Shown here one piece after another: positions 31,500 to 43,566 of a stretch of DNA of 64,000 nt (the first letter of the stretch is position 1; each line of letters begins with the position of its first letter). Both the position numbers and the translations under genes were made by a program. Origin of the DNA: Flabesymbios commensalis (lineage: Eukaryota > Annelida > Polychaeta > Terebellida > Flabelligeridae); the NCBI GenBank assembly GCA_964017125.1, contig OZ024908.1, forward strand, positions 66,018,873-66,082,872, given 5' to 3'. The notes under the pieces were generated by a model. The model searched no databases. It had not been told where the DNA came from and saw only the letters and a list, made by a program, of their open reading frames with translations.

Positions 31500-32050
31500 A
31501 GGAAACTAAAATCTATAGCAAACTGTAAACTTGTGAAATAGACATTTTATTTTCATAATAACATAACTCAATCAATCTTTATAATGTATGCAGATTTTAG
31601 TGACAATCATTCAATAAGTACATGTACATTGTTTTTAAAATCAAACAAATGTCAAAGATATGTTTTTCTAGACCATTCTTTTAATTCACTACATACGTTC
31701 AAGTATTATCCGGCCACTCATTTTCACTCTCATACCTATTAGTTTTGTATTTAAAAGAAATAATTTGATATAAATTGACATGAAAACAGTGTTGGAGTTG
31801 GATTGGTTTGCACACCCAGGTGGGATGTAAACATTTGATGGACTATTATTCAGCTTACATCATAACTACTAGTGGTGATTTCAGTTACCAGGAGGTCCAT
31901 CTATCCACTGTGAATTATAGCGTGGATTTCACAGTGCGTCTCGGGGACTACCAGTTTGAAAACCCCAGTTACCAAGATAGATCCATCGATTTGCAATGGT
32001 AACGTGTTGCACTTTTTACCAGTGACATTTGATGGTACTTTTCCGTGCAC
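31500..32050. other. Unassigned; one open frame of 64 codons
   Basis: At 31808-32002 a frame reads GDYQFENPSYQDRS near its end, which could be exon sequence, but there is no domain and no clear donor or acceptor. TCCACTGTGAATTATAGCGT with GGATTTCACAGTG is a short inverted pair inside it. Confidence 0.25.
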
Positions 32051-32059
32051 ACTTAGTTA

Positions 32060-32440
32060 AGATGCCGAATGCGAGACCTGCATTCACCAGATCGTCAACC
32101 TCAAAACGTGGCCGCAGTCTATTGGTGATAGTGAAGATGGCGGCCATGGACGTTATAGGTCATACCTGGCAGTAAGCGCCAGGGATGACGATGATGGCAT
32201 TCAGGCGCAGATAACCCCTCCCCTTAGGGTGACTACAGCCACGGGAGGTCTGGAGAGGATGAGTACAGCTAGCTCAGCAACCCTCTCTTGAGCAGCAAGA
32301 GCGCTCGGCGGACGACGATACTAAATCAGCAGGTGACCACTGGTGACGGGTCCGTCTCGCGGCCGCCTGTTAGACAGACAGTCGAAGGAAAAACAATGGT
32401 CTGTTGTGGTCTTGCAGGCTGGGATACAGTTTCATTACGA
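32060..32440. other. Second GC-rich island of unknown origin
   Basis: GCGAGACCTGCATTCACCAG, AAGATGGCGGCCATGG, GCGCTCGGCGGACGACG and TCGCGGCCGCCTGTTAGACA contrast with the AT-rich flanks. Translation in all frames is interrupted. It may belong to the same unknown element as 30860-31135. Confidence 0.35.
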
Positions 32441-32449
32441 GATTGGATC

Positions 32450-33015
32450 AGTACGTAAAAGCTCCTGGTGGTGATGTCAAATTAGACATATTTATTATCA
32501 ATTTGATCGGTGTGCCAGGGGCAACCGTACAATGCTTGAGATGCCACTCCTAAACATATTTAACAAATAATTTTGAGGGTATCGCAGTTTAGTTTCAAAT
32601 TTGATTTTTTTTTGCCTAATAGCAAGGTTCAACCTATGCTTTTAACGAGAGACATTATATGTCAAAGGAGGTATTATCATGATTATGTATTACCAAAAGG
32701 ATTGGGTTCTGGCTGATTATTGAAAGTTCAAGAACACTACGTTAAAACCTGATAACCTGATAACTACCTGTACGAGGAATTTATTGATTAATTACTATTT
32801 ACAAGGTATAATTCCCACGAATTTGTGGGACTAGTTTTCATTGATGTGTTCAAGATTTATTCTATTCATATTACATTTATGGACAGGAGTCTAGCTATAT
32901 GATGAACTACAGTTTACATGATTTAACCACTTACTAATTTTGATGTTATTGTTCTACATATTGTTTACCACTATTTAGCACCAGTTGTAAGTAACCACAG
33001 TGCCCTGAAAATAGG
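32450..33015. other. Intergenic, no feature recognised
   Basis: AT-rich sequence leading into the minisatellite. Confidence 0.4.
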
Positions 33016-34606
33016 TGAGATATGAGTACTGTATTTAGGGGGTTACACATATATACAATAACATTAAAGTTTTTTTTTTAACTATTGTTATAGGCTGTGT
33101 GACCTTTGAGTATTTAGGGGGTGATATATGATATTATAAAGCTCTCGCTATTCGGGCTATGTGCCCTTGAGTATTTAGGAGGTGGTATACCCTAATATAA
33201 ATCTCTTGTTATTCGGGCTGTGTGCCCCATGAGTATTTGGGGGGTGATGTATCCTATTATAAATTTCTTGTTATTCGGGCTGTGCGCAATTGAGTATTTA
33301 GGAGGTGTTGTACCCTATTATAAATATCTTGTTATTCAGGCTGTGTGCCCTTCAGTATTTAGGGGGTGATGTACCCTATTATAAATCTCATGTTATTCGG
33401 GCTGTGTGCCCTTGAGTATTTAGGGGGTGATGTACCCTATTATAAATTCGGGCTGTGTGCCCTTGAGTATTTAGGGGGTGATGTACCCTATTTTAAATCT
33501 CTTGTTATTCGGGCTGTGTGCCCTTGAGTATTTAGAGGGTGATGTACCCTTTTATAAATCTCTTGTTATTCAGGCTGTGTGCCTTTGAGTATTTAGGGGG
33601 TGATGTACCCTATTATAAATTCGGGCTGTGTGCCCTTGAGTATTTAGGGGGTGATGTACCCTATTTTAAATCTCTTGTTATTCGGGCTGTGTGCCCTTGA
33701 GTATTTAGGGGGTGATGTACCCTATTATAAATTCGGGCTGTGTGCCCTTGAGTATTTAGGGGGTGATGTACCCTATTTTAAATCTCTTGTTATTCGGGCT
33801 GTGTGCCCTTGAGTATTTAGAGGGTGATGTACCCTTTTATAAATCTCTTGTTATTCAGGCTGTGTGCCTTTGAGTATTTAGGGGGTGATGTACCATATTA
33901 TAAATCTCTTGTTATTCGGGCTGTGTGCCCTTGATTATTTAGGGGGTGATGTACCCTATTATAAATCTCTTGTTATTCGGGCTGTGTGCCCTTGAGTATT
34001 TAGGGGGTGATGTATCCTATTATAAATCTCTTGTTTTTCGGGCTGTGTGCCCTTTGAGTATTTAGAGGGTTATGTACCCTAATATAAATCTCTTGTTATT
34101 TGGGCTGTGTGCCCTTAAGTATTTAGGGGGTGATGTACCTTATTATAAATCTCTTGTTATTCGGGCTGTGTGCTGTTTGAGTATTTAGAGGGTTATGTAC
34201 CCTAATATAAATCTCTTGTTATTTGGGCTATGTGCCCTATGAGTATTTAGGGGTGATGTACCCTAATAAAAAACTCTTCTTATTCGGGCTGTGTGCCGTT
34301 GAGTATTTAGAGGGTTATGTACCCTAATATAAATCTCTTGTTATTTGGGCTATGTGCCCTATGAGTATTTAGGGGTGATGTACCCTAATAAAAAACTCTT
34401 CTTATTCGGGCTGTGTGCCGTTGAGTATTTAGAGGGTGATGTACCCTAATATAAAACTCTTCTTATTCGGGCTGTGCGCCCTTGAGTATTTAGGGGGTGA
34501 TGTACCCTAATATAAAACTCTTTTTCGGGCTCTTCTGGCTGTGTGCCGTTGAATATTGGGGGGGGGGGTGGGGTGGTGTACCCTGATATAAAACTCTTTT
34601 TTGGGC
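33016..34606 (+). repeat. 61/51 bp minisatellite with higher-order repeats
   Basis: About 26 units whose consensus runs GGGCTGTGTGCCCTTGAGTA, TTTAGGGGGTGATGTACCCT, ATTATAAATCTCTTGTTATTC (61 bp). Short units lacking 10 bp give AAATTCGGGCTG junctions (near 33440, 33618 and 33730). Short and long units repeat as blocks (33447-33620 resembles 33732-33900; 34170-34290 resembles 34300-34420). 61 is not a multiple of three and all frames close, so it is non-coding. Units at both edges are more diverged. Confidence 0.95.
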
Positions 34607-34800
34607 TATGAACTACTAATACAACTCTGGGTTGGAAATTGTCGTGAGGCATTTTGTTACACTTTGGATATTATGTATATTTATATATTATATAGGTATA
34701 GTGTGTCTGACAGTATGTGTCATTCACGCAGTTGTGTAGCTAATCCACTATTGAGACACATTTATTGATCGTGCTGGCTCTGTTTTTCTCTGTTTGTTAG

Positions 34801-34867
34801 GAAAGCGAATGGCTCCAGGAAAATTATCCTGCGTCTAATGAAGCATTTGGCGGACAGAACACACAAT
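34801..34867 (+). CDS. Possible exon truncated by the assembly gap
   Basis: After a pyrimidine-rich tract ending TTTCTCTGTTTGTTAG, an AG acceptor at 34799-34800 opens a 22-codon frame that begins ESEWLQENYPASNE and continues to the first N. Hydrophilic, not low-complexity, with no domain recognised. The frame is short enough to be chance; support is the acceptor-like tract and plausible codons. Confidence 0.25.
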
Positions 34868-35067
34868 NNNNNNNNNNNNNNNNNNNNNNNNNNNNNNNNN
34901 NNNNNNNNNNNNNNNNNNNNNNNNNNNNNNNNNNNNNNNNNNNNNNNNNNNNNNNNNNNNNNNNNNNNNNNNNNNNNNNNNNNNNNNNNNNNNNNNNNNN
35001 NNNNNNNNNNNNNNNNNNNNNNNNNNNNNNNNNNNNNNNNNNNNNNNNNNNNNNNNNNNNNNNNNNN
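34868..35067. other. Assembly gap, 200 N
   Basis: Exactly 200 undetermined bases, probably a fixed-size placeholder, just downstream of the 1.6 kb minisatellite. True distance unknown. Confidence 0.99.
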
Positions 35068-35084
35068 ACAATATGAATAAATAA

Positions 35085-35420
35085 AACAATGTAGATTTTA
35101 ATTGCAGTTGTTGTTATTTATAATTTGTTACAGTATGTCATTATTATTATTGATAATTTCTAAGATAATTTTAATAACCCGTAATCGTGACTATAATCAT
35201 GAAATATGATTAATGTAATCGTAATCATTGTCGAAAAAATAGCGTGTAATCAAAATCGTAATCTATAATTTTTTAAGACATGTAATCGTAATCATAATCG
35301 TGATAAAAAATCTAGTGACGATTAATCGTAATGATAATCGTATTGGATTAATAAAAATGACAAGTAATCATAACTGTAATCGTGATCATCAATTGTAATC
35401 GACCTCAACCTTGCTGCATT
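35085..35420. repeat. Fuzzy GTAATCGTAATC cluster, possible hAT end
   Basis: Irregular repeats of TAATCGTAATC, TAATCATAATCGTGAT and similar run up to AATTGTAATCGACCTCAACCTTG. The left part (TTTTAATTGCAGTTGTTG, TTGTTACAGTATGTCATTAT) also occurs at 49408-49462 beside a SINE. Irregular repetition of one word toward an end resembles hAT subterminal regions (inference). Confidence 0.55.
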
Positions 35421-35424
35421 TCTA

Positions 35425-36950
35425 GCTTAATATTTTTAACCATTTAGCAAAAGTTGTTAAGAAAACAATTTCGTTCAACGCATGGGGTTTAATAGAAAGA
35501 CATCCATTTAATGCGATAAATTCAGCGGTGTTTTTCATTAGCATACGAGATGAATATAATCAATAGTATTATTTGAAAAACAACACGAATGATACGTCAT
35601 GCATTAGTTGCTTAGATTATTATTAGAACATTTATTATCAGAATTGTTACTTATTTTTTGTACAGTTAGTGTATGGCCTACTTTAGCATACACAGTGATC
35701 AAATTAGCCTAACACGATACGTATGAATTGTGCATAAGATGTGTAATTTATCGTGAAGTTTCTAGTGTGTTATTTCATATACTACATGTATGTTGTCGAT
35801 TTGGGAAGCTCAGCAATTTGTGCTGAGATGAGCCCATCTCGCCTTCCCAATGATGCCGTATGCGTATACTATAGATCCACATCTAAAAAATGACATGTTA
35901 AACTTGTTAAAATTTGAAAATGTTTTCTCAATCAAATTCCGGTTATATTTAAGACTCTCACCACTCTCACATAAGTGATTCGATAAATACATTTCATAAA
36001 ATGTGTCCGGACGGGATTAATTACCAGTTGCTAAATCCTATTTGTTGGAGCCGCATACCTATTTGTGTCAGTGTGAAAGCAGGGGACTCAAGAACATTTC
36101 ACCAGTTGTTTGCTGGTTCAGCAAAACATTTTCGGGATAAGCTAAATCAGCTTGCAGTAGGGGCATACATCTATCTGTTCAAAGTCTAAACGTGACTGTT
36201 TAATACGTTTTTTTACATATTTATTCCCATAAAACAACATGATACACAAAACATTAACATGCACATACATCTTGTAAGTGAGAGAACAACAATGTTTCCT
36301 GTTGCCGTATGCTTAGATATTCCTGCTAATAATAAGACTAAAGCATAGCTTCAAAGTATTCAACAGTACAAACAATTTCGCATACGTGGAATATTTTTCT
36401 AGTACATACACACACCTAATTACGTGTCCTCGCAATAATTACATTTCATTACAATAATATAAACACATATATATTTGAATACGCCGAAAATATTTATCAT
36501 AGCTAGGTTTTTTGTTTTTCAAGTGACACACTCAAATGATCCTACGCCATGTCATAAAACGTTTTGAAAGATAGCTATCTTTCTTCGACTTTATTATTTA
36601 ACAAGATGTAACTAATATAGACCACTGTGTTGTTATTATGCCAATTTTATAAATGTTATACATTATTATCTGAGTGATACTAGTCATTTAGTACTGTGTA
36701 TGCAGAAAGTTCATACGATATCATAAAAATACCTTAGACAAAAGGTACATTTATGAAGCAATAACGGCATTATTAAATAATGATAAACGTGATAATGTAC
36801 AACTATAAATATGCCCTAATCAAGTTAAAATAAACTATTAAAACATGATACCTATATAACATGAATGATGATTCCTACATCACAAAACCGGGCACAACAT
36901 CCACCTTTACTAGGTCACACTACTATTATAGTTCAGCTTATTTTTGTATT
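35425..36950. other. Intergenic, no feature recognised
   Basis: Two open frames of about 60 codons at 35810-36189 on opposite strands lack domains. Confidence 0.4.
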
Positions 36951-36964
36951 GAACCTGGAACAGA

Positions 36965-37300
36965 GATCCAGCTAGCCAAATCGGATATTTCCTGACCACG
37001 TTTTAAAATTAGTATAAGGTCCTAAGTAACACACACCTATTAAAACGTCGGTCACAGGCGAAACAATCCTAGCTACCAAAATTGAGTTTTTATGAAAAAC
37101 ACATCCAAAGTAAACCTTTTTACCATTATGTAGAATTGCTAAGCCCTGTGTGTGGTATATCATACCTAACGCAGATAAGCGAAACAATCCTAACAACATT
37201 TTTCTATGATATAAACATGTCAAACCATCCTATCTTGATAGGATGATTTTCCACCTTGCTATAATTGTGTCTCGATGGACATGCAAAACAATCCTGAGAA
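36965..37300. repeat. Partial copies of the GTCACAGGCGAAACAATCC unit
   Basis: GTCGGTCACAGGCGAAACAA (37050), AGATAAGCGAAACAATCCTA (37171) and ACATGCAAAACAATCCTGAG (37279) repeat the terminus of the arm at 37385 in the same orientation, each followed by different sequence. Confidence 0.5.
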
Positions 37301-37384
37301 GCAGTTAGGCTATTATAGACTAATTCCTGATGTCAGGTCTATTGTTTCAAAACAAATCTTGTGCCTGATCGCACTCATTACCTT

Positions 37385-37830
37385 TTTCGTCAGTCACAGG
37401 CGAAACAATCCTAACTCCAAAATGATAGTTTTGAGTAAATTGCTAAGTTTTCAGCAATGCTGATAAATCGATACTTCAACATAAAACAAAATTGCCACAG
37501 AACAAGTTTTCATATTTTTCTAGCGTGCTATGTTGAAATTTTAGTATTTGGTGGACTTTGGCGGTCTGCAGTGGAGATAGAATGATCAATTTTGTCGAAA
37601 ATGGCCCAATTAAGAACAATCCTATCTCATTGAGGAAATATGCCCTTCTTTGCCACAGGATACGAAGACGGATAAAAGCAAAAGTGAATAGTATTGAAGT
37701 TACAGTACAATACTCCAATTTTGTAATACGTTTCCATGGTTTCTTGAGAACATAAGAAAACAAGTCATGTCGAATTTACAAGCAGTGTCTGTGTAAAATC
37801 AGGCAGTCTAATTTGGGTAAATCAACGACG
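37385..37830 (+). repeat. Left arm of a roughly 450 bp inverted pair
   Basis: It runs from GTCAGTCACAGGCGAAACAA through CCAAAATGATAGTTTTGAGT, ATCGATACTTCAACATAAAA, CTCATTGAGGAAATATGCCC and AAGAAAACAAGTCATGTCG. The reverse complement of the whole series, in order, is at 41300-41762. No protein is supported; the 95-codon minus frame is not conserved between arms. Confidence 0.8.
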
Positions 37831-38619
37831 GCCGCCATTCAGATATTATAAACACCATAACCTGATAACGTGCGTTTCAACATTGGTATAATATGAGCAC
37901 TTTCAATACTTCTATATAGGGGCATAAAGAATAAGATGCCTGTTTTAGTGATACGAGGTCAAAGTCAAGTCATCAGGTCACAATTAATGTTGAATAATAA
38001 TATTACCAATAGCGTGCTATACATGGCGTTTGTCTCGAGCGTGCTACGGCCATAATAATACAATACCGCCTCTACGAAAGCTTTTTGCGAAATAAACAGT
38101 CAGTCTAGTTATATCAATAATAATGTTGAAAAGTGCTATGTTACCAGGTTACAGCCATATGTGGCCGAACATATATGAAGTTTTTTTTAGATATCTAAAG
38201 AATCAGATTGGCATCATAATTTAGTGATTCAGGATCAAGGAGATGAGGTCAAGGTTAAATACAAGTGAAAGCAAGGATATAATTATGTTACGTCGGTCAT
38301 CTTGCTTTCAGAAATTTCAAAATCAAACTTAGAATCTCAGAAACCGTCTGAAACCTGGTATATAAAATATGATACGTGATGGGGGTTAGCGAATTGTTTA
38401 TTTGTATTTCCGAGAGCAAACGACGTCATGATCAAGGTGGTCATGTTGGATTAACTCTCAATCTCTATTTTCTAGCATTCACACTATTATATTTTTAGCA
38501 TGTTTACAAAAGACCAACATCCTGCAACACAAATTAAACCTAGATTGAGTTTATTAGGCTCATTTAAAAGACAGTTGTGTGTTTTGTATAAGTCACATTT
38601 AATTGATATTGATATCAAC

Positions 38620-39412
38620 AGTCGTTGTACATGGGGTATAATCTGCTGCTGCTCTGGGTGTGATGTACGATAATACTTAGTATGAGAAACATATGCTCTA
38701 CATTGATATTACCGCAACCTTTACTGTCTGAGTTGATGGAGGAAAGCTTTTTGCTACGCTTCCAAAAACTCGACAGCGAGGTTGGCGGATGGTTCTGATG
38801 TCCATACTTAGGTGTTGGCAGTCGACGAACCACCGTGTCCGACTTTTTCCAAAGACTCGACAGCGAGGTCGACGGATGTTTCTGATGCTAACGTAGGTGT
38901 TGGCAGTTGACGAACAAACACCGTGTCCGACTTTTATTGGTATACATGTATACATTGTGTTTCGGTAGCGTGACGGCTTTACGAGCTGTCGACAACCGAT
39001 GGTTTTAGACTAATCGTAATAATTTTATATGGGTTTGTACTATAACTTGCTTGTTTTGATTATAAAAATATTCTAATTGTATTTATTTTATAGGTTTCTA
39101 CGCTTTCCAGAGTGTGTTTTTTGCTACTATTTATAATAATATGTAGTTATTTTATCTCTGGTTTTGGCGCGGGAAACTTATATTATTACGTCTATTATTT
39201 TTTTATACTTTTATGCTTATATTTTTTTTACATAGATGATATAAATATAGTTGCTGCCTAGCTTGCAGAGGCTTATATAAGCCTGTTTTAGCGCAGCACG
39301 ACCAATGTTGTATATACTATTTTATTAATATAATGTGTATATTGTTTTTGTATCTGTTTTTAAATATATATATGTATTGGTAAAAAGCTAAATAAAATAA
39401 AAATAAAAAAAT
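38620..39412 (+). mobile_element. LINE 3' end with internal tandem duplication
   Basis: ATTACCGCAACCTTTACTGT, CTGAGTTGATGG and GGAAAGCTTTTTGCTACGC also occur in the 3' region of the LINE at 50045-50900. About 90 bp (ACTCGACAGCGAGGTTGGCG, TTAGGTGTTGGCAGTCGACG, CCGTGTCCGACTTTT) is duplicated in tandem at 38763-38936. The right end TAAAAAGCTAAATAAAATAA followed by A-rich sequence is a typical LINE tail with AATAAA signals. Confidence 0.6.
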
Positions 39413-39796
39413 ATTAAACATGGTTATTGCAGCAATTTACGTCATAACTATGCAGATCAGATAAGTCTTTTTAAAAAATGGTCTGTAATCTAATGGAATG
39501 AAATCGCAAAGTTGAAGAAGATCAATCTTCTTATCGTTGTCGATACCAAGTGGGCTACTACAAGCAGATATTAGTGCTAGAATCTTCTTCTTTTGTTATA
39601 ACTATAATCATGATAATGAGGGATTCTATAACATTAGGCACCGGTGATGATATTTTCCTTGGAATATGATAATGTCTAAATATTGTCAAAAATTTAAGCA
39701 TATATAAACTTAGCTATGTTAATTGACATAGCGTTGTTAGCAGAGCTTAATTTCAATTTTAAATGTTTATTTTTATCAATTTAAAGTTTTATTACC

Positions 39797-40652
39797 GTTA
39801 TGGAGAGACTAATTTAACGCCATGGAGTGACCAATTTATGTTACGGAGTAATTTTCATATTGAAATTTCTTAGTGACCCTTTTACCAAAGTAAAATATAT
39901 TTAACAGGTAGTTCAGCATGGCTAATTATTATGATGCTGATCACTTAATATAGAAAGAATCACTTTATGATAATAACCCTGAAATAATGAAATAATCTAT
40001 ACTCTTCGTAACGATTTTTTTTGCTATGGAGAGTAATAATAACGAATATTGTATCTCTATCACGACAATTATTTCTGTTATGGTGTGACAATAAACAGAT
40101 ACTAAATATCGACGCTAAGACCGTTTAAAGAACATAAATAAAAGTTACTATTTCGAAAAGTATCACTTGTTTGTTAAAATATTGAATTCATAAAAAGGTT
40201 ATAACTTTTTTTAAATGAGTAAAATGTTAATTTGTGACTAGCCTACTATTTCACTCTATAACGTTTTCGTTTTTGTTATGGAGTGACAGAAATTAAATAT
40301 TCGTTATGGAGAGATTTTTGTTTCAATAAATCCCAGATGGTATAAGATTTATACATTACGCTAGATTAAGATTTTTTTTTTCAAATGAGGTTGTGGTAGG
40401 CTTGAAGGTTATCGGTACACATGAAAGTTTATTGGCAGAATTTATGTGGAAAAATTCGCGTTATGGAGTGACGTTGACTTGAAATACCCACCCACAGACT
40501 CAACCACAAACCTTACATTGTTTCTAAGCAAACACACATTTATCATACTTGTTCTTTAAAATTTACTCGACGAAGGTTTTCCACTAGCCAAATGATATTT
40601 TGATCTGAAAAATTATAGAAATGAACTGAAATTATTAGCGTTACGGAGAATC
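39797..40652. repeat. Dispersed GTTATGGAGTGAC motif field
   Basis: GTTATGGAGTGAC or close variants occur at about 39797, 39820, 39840, 40023, 40077, 40275, 40302, 40460 and 40639, all on the plus strand, with AT-rich sequence of unequal length between them. Intervening sequences are not repeats of each other. Nature unknown. Confidence 0.65.
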
Positions 40653-40974
40653 GCTGCAACGTGGGACAGTCAAAAATGGCATAAAAAGTGGTAAAATAGA
40701 AAGATATTTTTTTTATACTTGTACATGTATATCATCCTAAAGATAGGCCAGATAAAATCTAGATTAAATCTAGATTAAATCACCTGTTAATGGTGGGACA
40801 GGGCTTTTTGCGTAAAATTGGCTAATGTTAGCAATTTCCTATTTTTAATATTGCTATATTGTTACATAAAGGTCATTCATTGCATTTAGGTAATGAAATT
40901 AAATCAAAATATTCAATAATAAATATTACAAAGCGTGGACAGTGCTTGAAATTATAGAATCCCTGTAGATGTGT

Positions 40975-41235
40975 CTTTTGTTGGTTATGACCTTTGACCT
41001 ATTTTTTTACTTTTGATTTTGAGGCCCTTATTGACTTTATTTGATGGCGGATGATAAGTTCAGTTTCCGGACGATTTCGCGCAAAGCGTTTGCTGCATTG
41101 TTTTGATATTGCACACACACATCCCTTAGGGGGTGTAAATATGCCTTTTTGGGGGCTACGACCTTTGACCTATTTTTTACCCTTTGACTTTGTGGCCATT
41201 ATTGCATTTAATTAAGGGCGGGTGATATTGTTAGC
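40975..41235 (+). repeat. Two tandem units with GACCTTTGACCTATTTTTT
   Basis: ATGACCTTTGACCTATTTTT with GAGGCCCTTATTGACTTTAT and GGCGGATGATA near 40987 recurs as ACGACCTTTGACCTATTTTT with TGGCCATTATTGCATTTAAT and GGCGGGTGATA near 41158. Unit about 170 bp. Confidence 0.6.
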
Positions 41236-41299
41236 GTCAGCGCTCTTTGCTTGCTTCTGCAGATTTCAGTGTTTGCTATTATCTGAAATCGGCCATCGT

Positions 41300-41762
41300 T
41301 AATTTACACAAATTCGTACTTGGTTTTACACAGACACCCTGCTTGTAAATTAGACATGTCTTGTTTTCTTATGTTCTCTGGAAACCGTGGAAACGTATTA
41401 CCAAATTGGATTATTGTACCGTAACTTCTATTACTATTCACCTTTGATTTTTTCCGTATTCGTATTCTGTGACAAAGAAGGGCATATCTCACTCAATGAG
41501 ATCGGATTGTTCTACACATCGTAATTGGGCCATTTTTGACAAAATTGATCATTCTAAACAATCCTATCTCCACTGCAGACTGCCAAAATGTACCAAATAC
41601 TAAAATGTGAATATAGCACATAGAAAAATATGAGAACTTGTTCTGTGCCAATTTTTTTTTTTTTATGTTGAAGTATCGATTTATCAGCATTGTTTAAAAC
41701 TTCGAAAGCAATTTACTCAAAACTACCATTTTGGAGTTAGCATTGTTTCGCCTGTGACTGAC
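41300..41762 (-). repeat. Right arm of the roughly 450 bp inverted pair
   Basis: Reverse complement of 37385-37830: GACATGTCTTGTTTTCTTAT, GGGCATATCTCACTCAATGA, TTTTTGACAAAATTGATCAT, ATGTTGAAGTATCGATTTAT, ending GTTTCGCCTGTGACTGACG. A 12-T run near 41650 is unique to this arm. Confidence 0.8.
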
Positions 41763-41781
41763 GATTAAAGTATTAGCCTGT

Positions 41782-42023
41782 ACCTGGGGTGGGGGGAGTC
41801 TCTAAAAGTTTAATTAAAGTTCGCGAATCACAAACTTCTCAGATTTTGATCTATCGGCGTAGAAATTACCTACATAGCTCAACAACCACTTAAACTAATC
41901 AGAATCATCGTATTAAGCTTACCTCAACATGGATTGCTGAGCTATGTACGTTATTTCTAAAAGCGGGATATCAACATCTGAAAAATTGGCGATTCATGAA
42001 CTTTAATCGAGATTTTAGAGATC
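41782..42023. mobile_element. Foldback MITE with CCTGGAGGGGGATCTCTAAAA ends
   Basis: CTGGGGTGGGGGGAGTCTC at the left mirrors GATCCCCCTCCAGG at the right. The arms AAAAGTTTAATTAAAGTTCG, AATCACAAACTTCTCAGATT and CTACATAGCTCA each have an inverted partner (GAACTTTAATCGAGATTTTA, ACATCTGAAAAATTGGCGAT, TGAGCTATGTACG). Stem about 100 bp. Confidence 0.78.
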
Positions 42024-42329
42024 CCCCTCCAGGCACGATGTTAAGTTTTCGAAATGTGTTTTTAGGGACCTTATACTACGACTGGGTGAAAATTTGAATT
42101 TGCAGGAATTTTGGATTAATATGTGTTGGATTAATATCCCAGCTCACTGTGAGGTGTACATCATATTATCACTGTCACGCATAGGTGTACTGAGAAACGT
42201 ATTCCCCCGCAGCTATATAATATTTTATCTCGTAATCTCCAGTCCGACAGCAGATTACTAATGTGGTTGCTAATAAAGAGCAAATGGAAGCTGACGATTC
42301 CCTGGCAATCGATAGCGCTCTCGTGGGAC

Positions 42330-43482
42330 TACTGTTCCTTTATATCCATATAACATTGACACAGTTATTGGGTACAAGTACATTTAAGATGATCAAGTAC
42401 ACGTACAGAGATTTTCCAAATATAACTGGGCACATTACAAGTACATTTGAAATGTATAATTACCAAGTACCAAGTATATTGTTGTAATTATCGATTTGTA
42501 ATATTTCAATACAGAGAAAATAAATGAAACTAAATCAATTGAGCTCAAAAATATTTGTATGCACCCGATTATGGTTGTTCACTCAATTATTTTATATGTA
42601 TTACTTTTTCTCATATTATCTTCATGGTGAGAATACGTACTCACATCTATGATCATGATAATAACAGAATTAGCCTTTAAAAAATGAGTAATTAAGCTGT
42701 TTGCGTCAGGTTTATCAACTGCAGCTGATGATGCAGAGACAGTGCAAGTGAAACTGATTATTAAAATAATACTCGAGGCGGCATTGATGTGATGTGTCTA
42801 CGAGGTCATCAACTATTACAAACTTTTTGAAAAATTGTTTTAATTATTTTATAAGAATATATGACTGTATTAATATTCTAGTATGTGTTTGCTAAACTAT
42901 TATTGATAGAAAAATGAGCAAACATAGTTTTTTCCTCCAAAAAACACACTACTTTGCCACCTTGTTATATCACTACAGCCGTGCATAATCTGCCCACCAC
43001 CTGCCACTGACAAATTCATACAAATTAAACATGAGAGATGATTTGTGATCAAAAATAGGATATATAACTCATTGTCGAATAATTCATATTACAACCATTT
43101 ACCCAAATTATTATATAACTCCAACATGGTCAACAAAAAAGCTAATGTGAAATAAGATAGCTAATGTGAAATAAGATATATTTTGCCCATTTTACACAAA
43201 ATTAAAATATAAATTAATTAATTTATGCTCTATATATTATCCGATTACATCTTTGTTTCATTAAGTAAATCATTTTTTGCAATTATTTAAGTGAAATATG
43301 AAAAAAATATGAATAAAAAACGTATGCACTTGCAATGCACTTGCGTGTAAGTACAGAGTACATGGTAAGTTACTTGGGTATAAATACATTTTTCAATTAC
43401 AAAATACAAGCAAGTACTTGAAATAAATGTATTTAAGTACAGGTACGTACAAGTAACAATGTACTAGGCCCAAACTCTGGTC
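42330..43482. mobile_element. Possible hAT-like non-autonomous element
   Basis: The left part repeats AAGTACATTT, TCAAGTACACGTACAG and ACCAAGTACCAAGTATA. The right part repeats GTAAGTACAGAGTACATGG, AAGCAAGTACTTG, TTTAAGTACAGGTACGTAC and ends ACTAGGCCCAAACTCTGG, a terminus form seen on hAT elements. The 800 bp between has no coding sequence. The exact left end is unclear. Confidence 0.5.
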
Positions 43483-43566
43483 CATATTCTTGTTGTTTTT
43501 AAATGTGTATTTTGTAATTATCATGATTAGGCTAAGCTTGAAGTCTGATATAGTCTGGATCTCTGA

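Noticed and set aside
35810-36189. Two 60-codon frames on opposite strands as small genes
   Set aside because: No domain, no splice or promoter context, and length expected by chance in AT-rich DNA.
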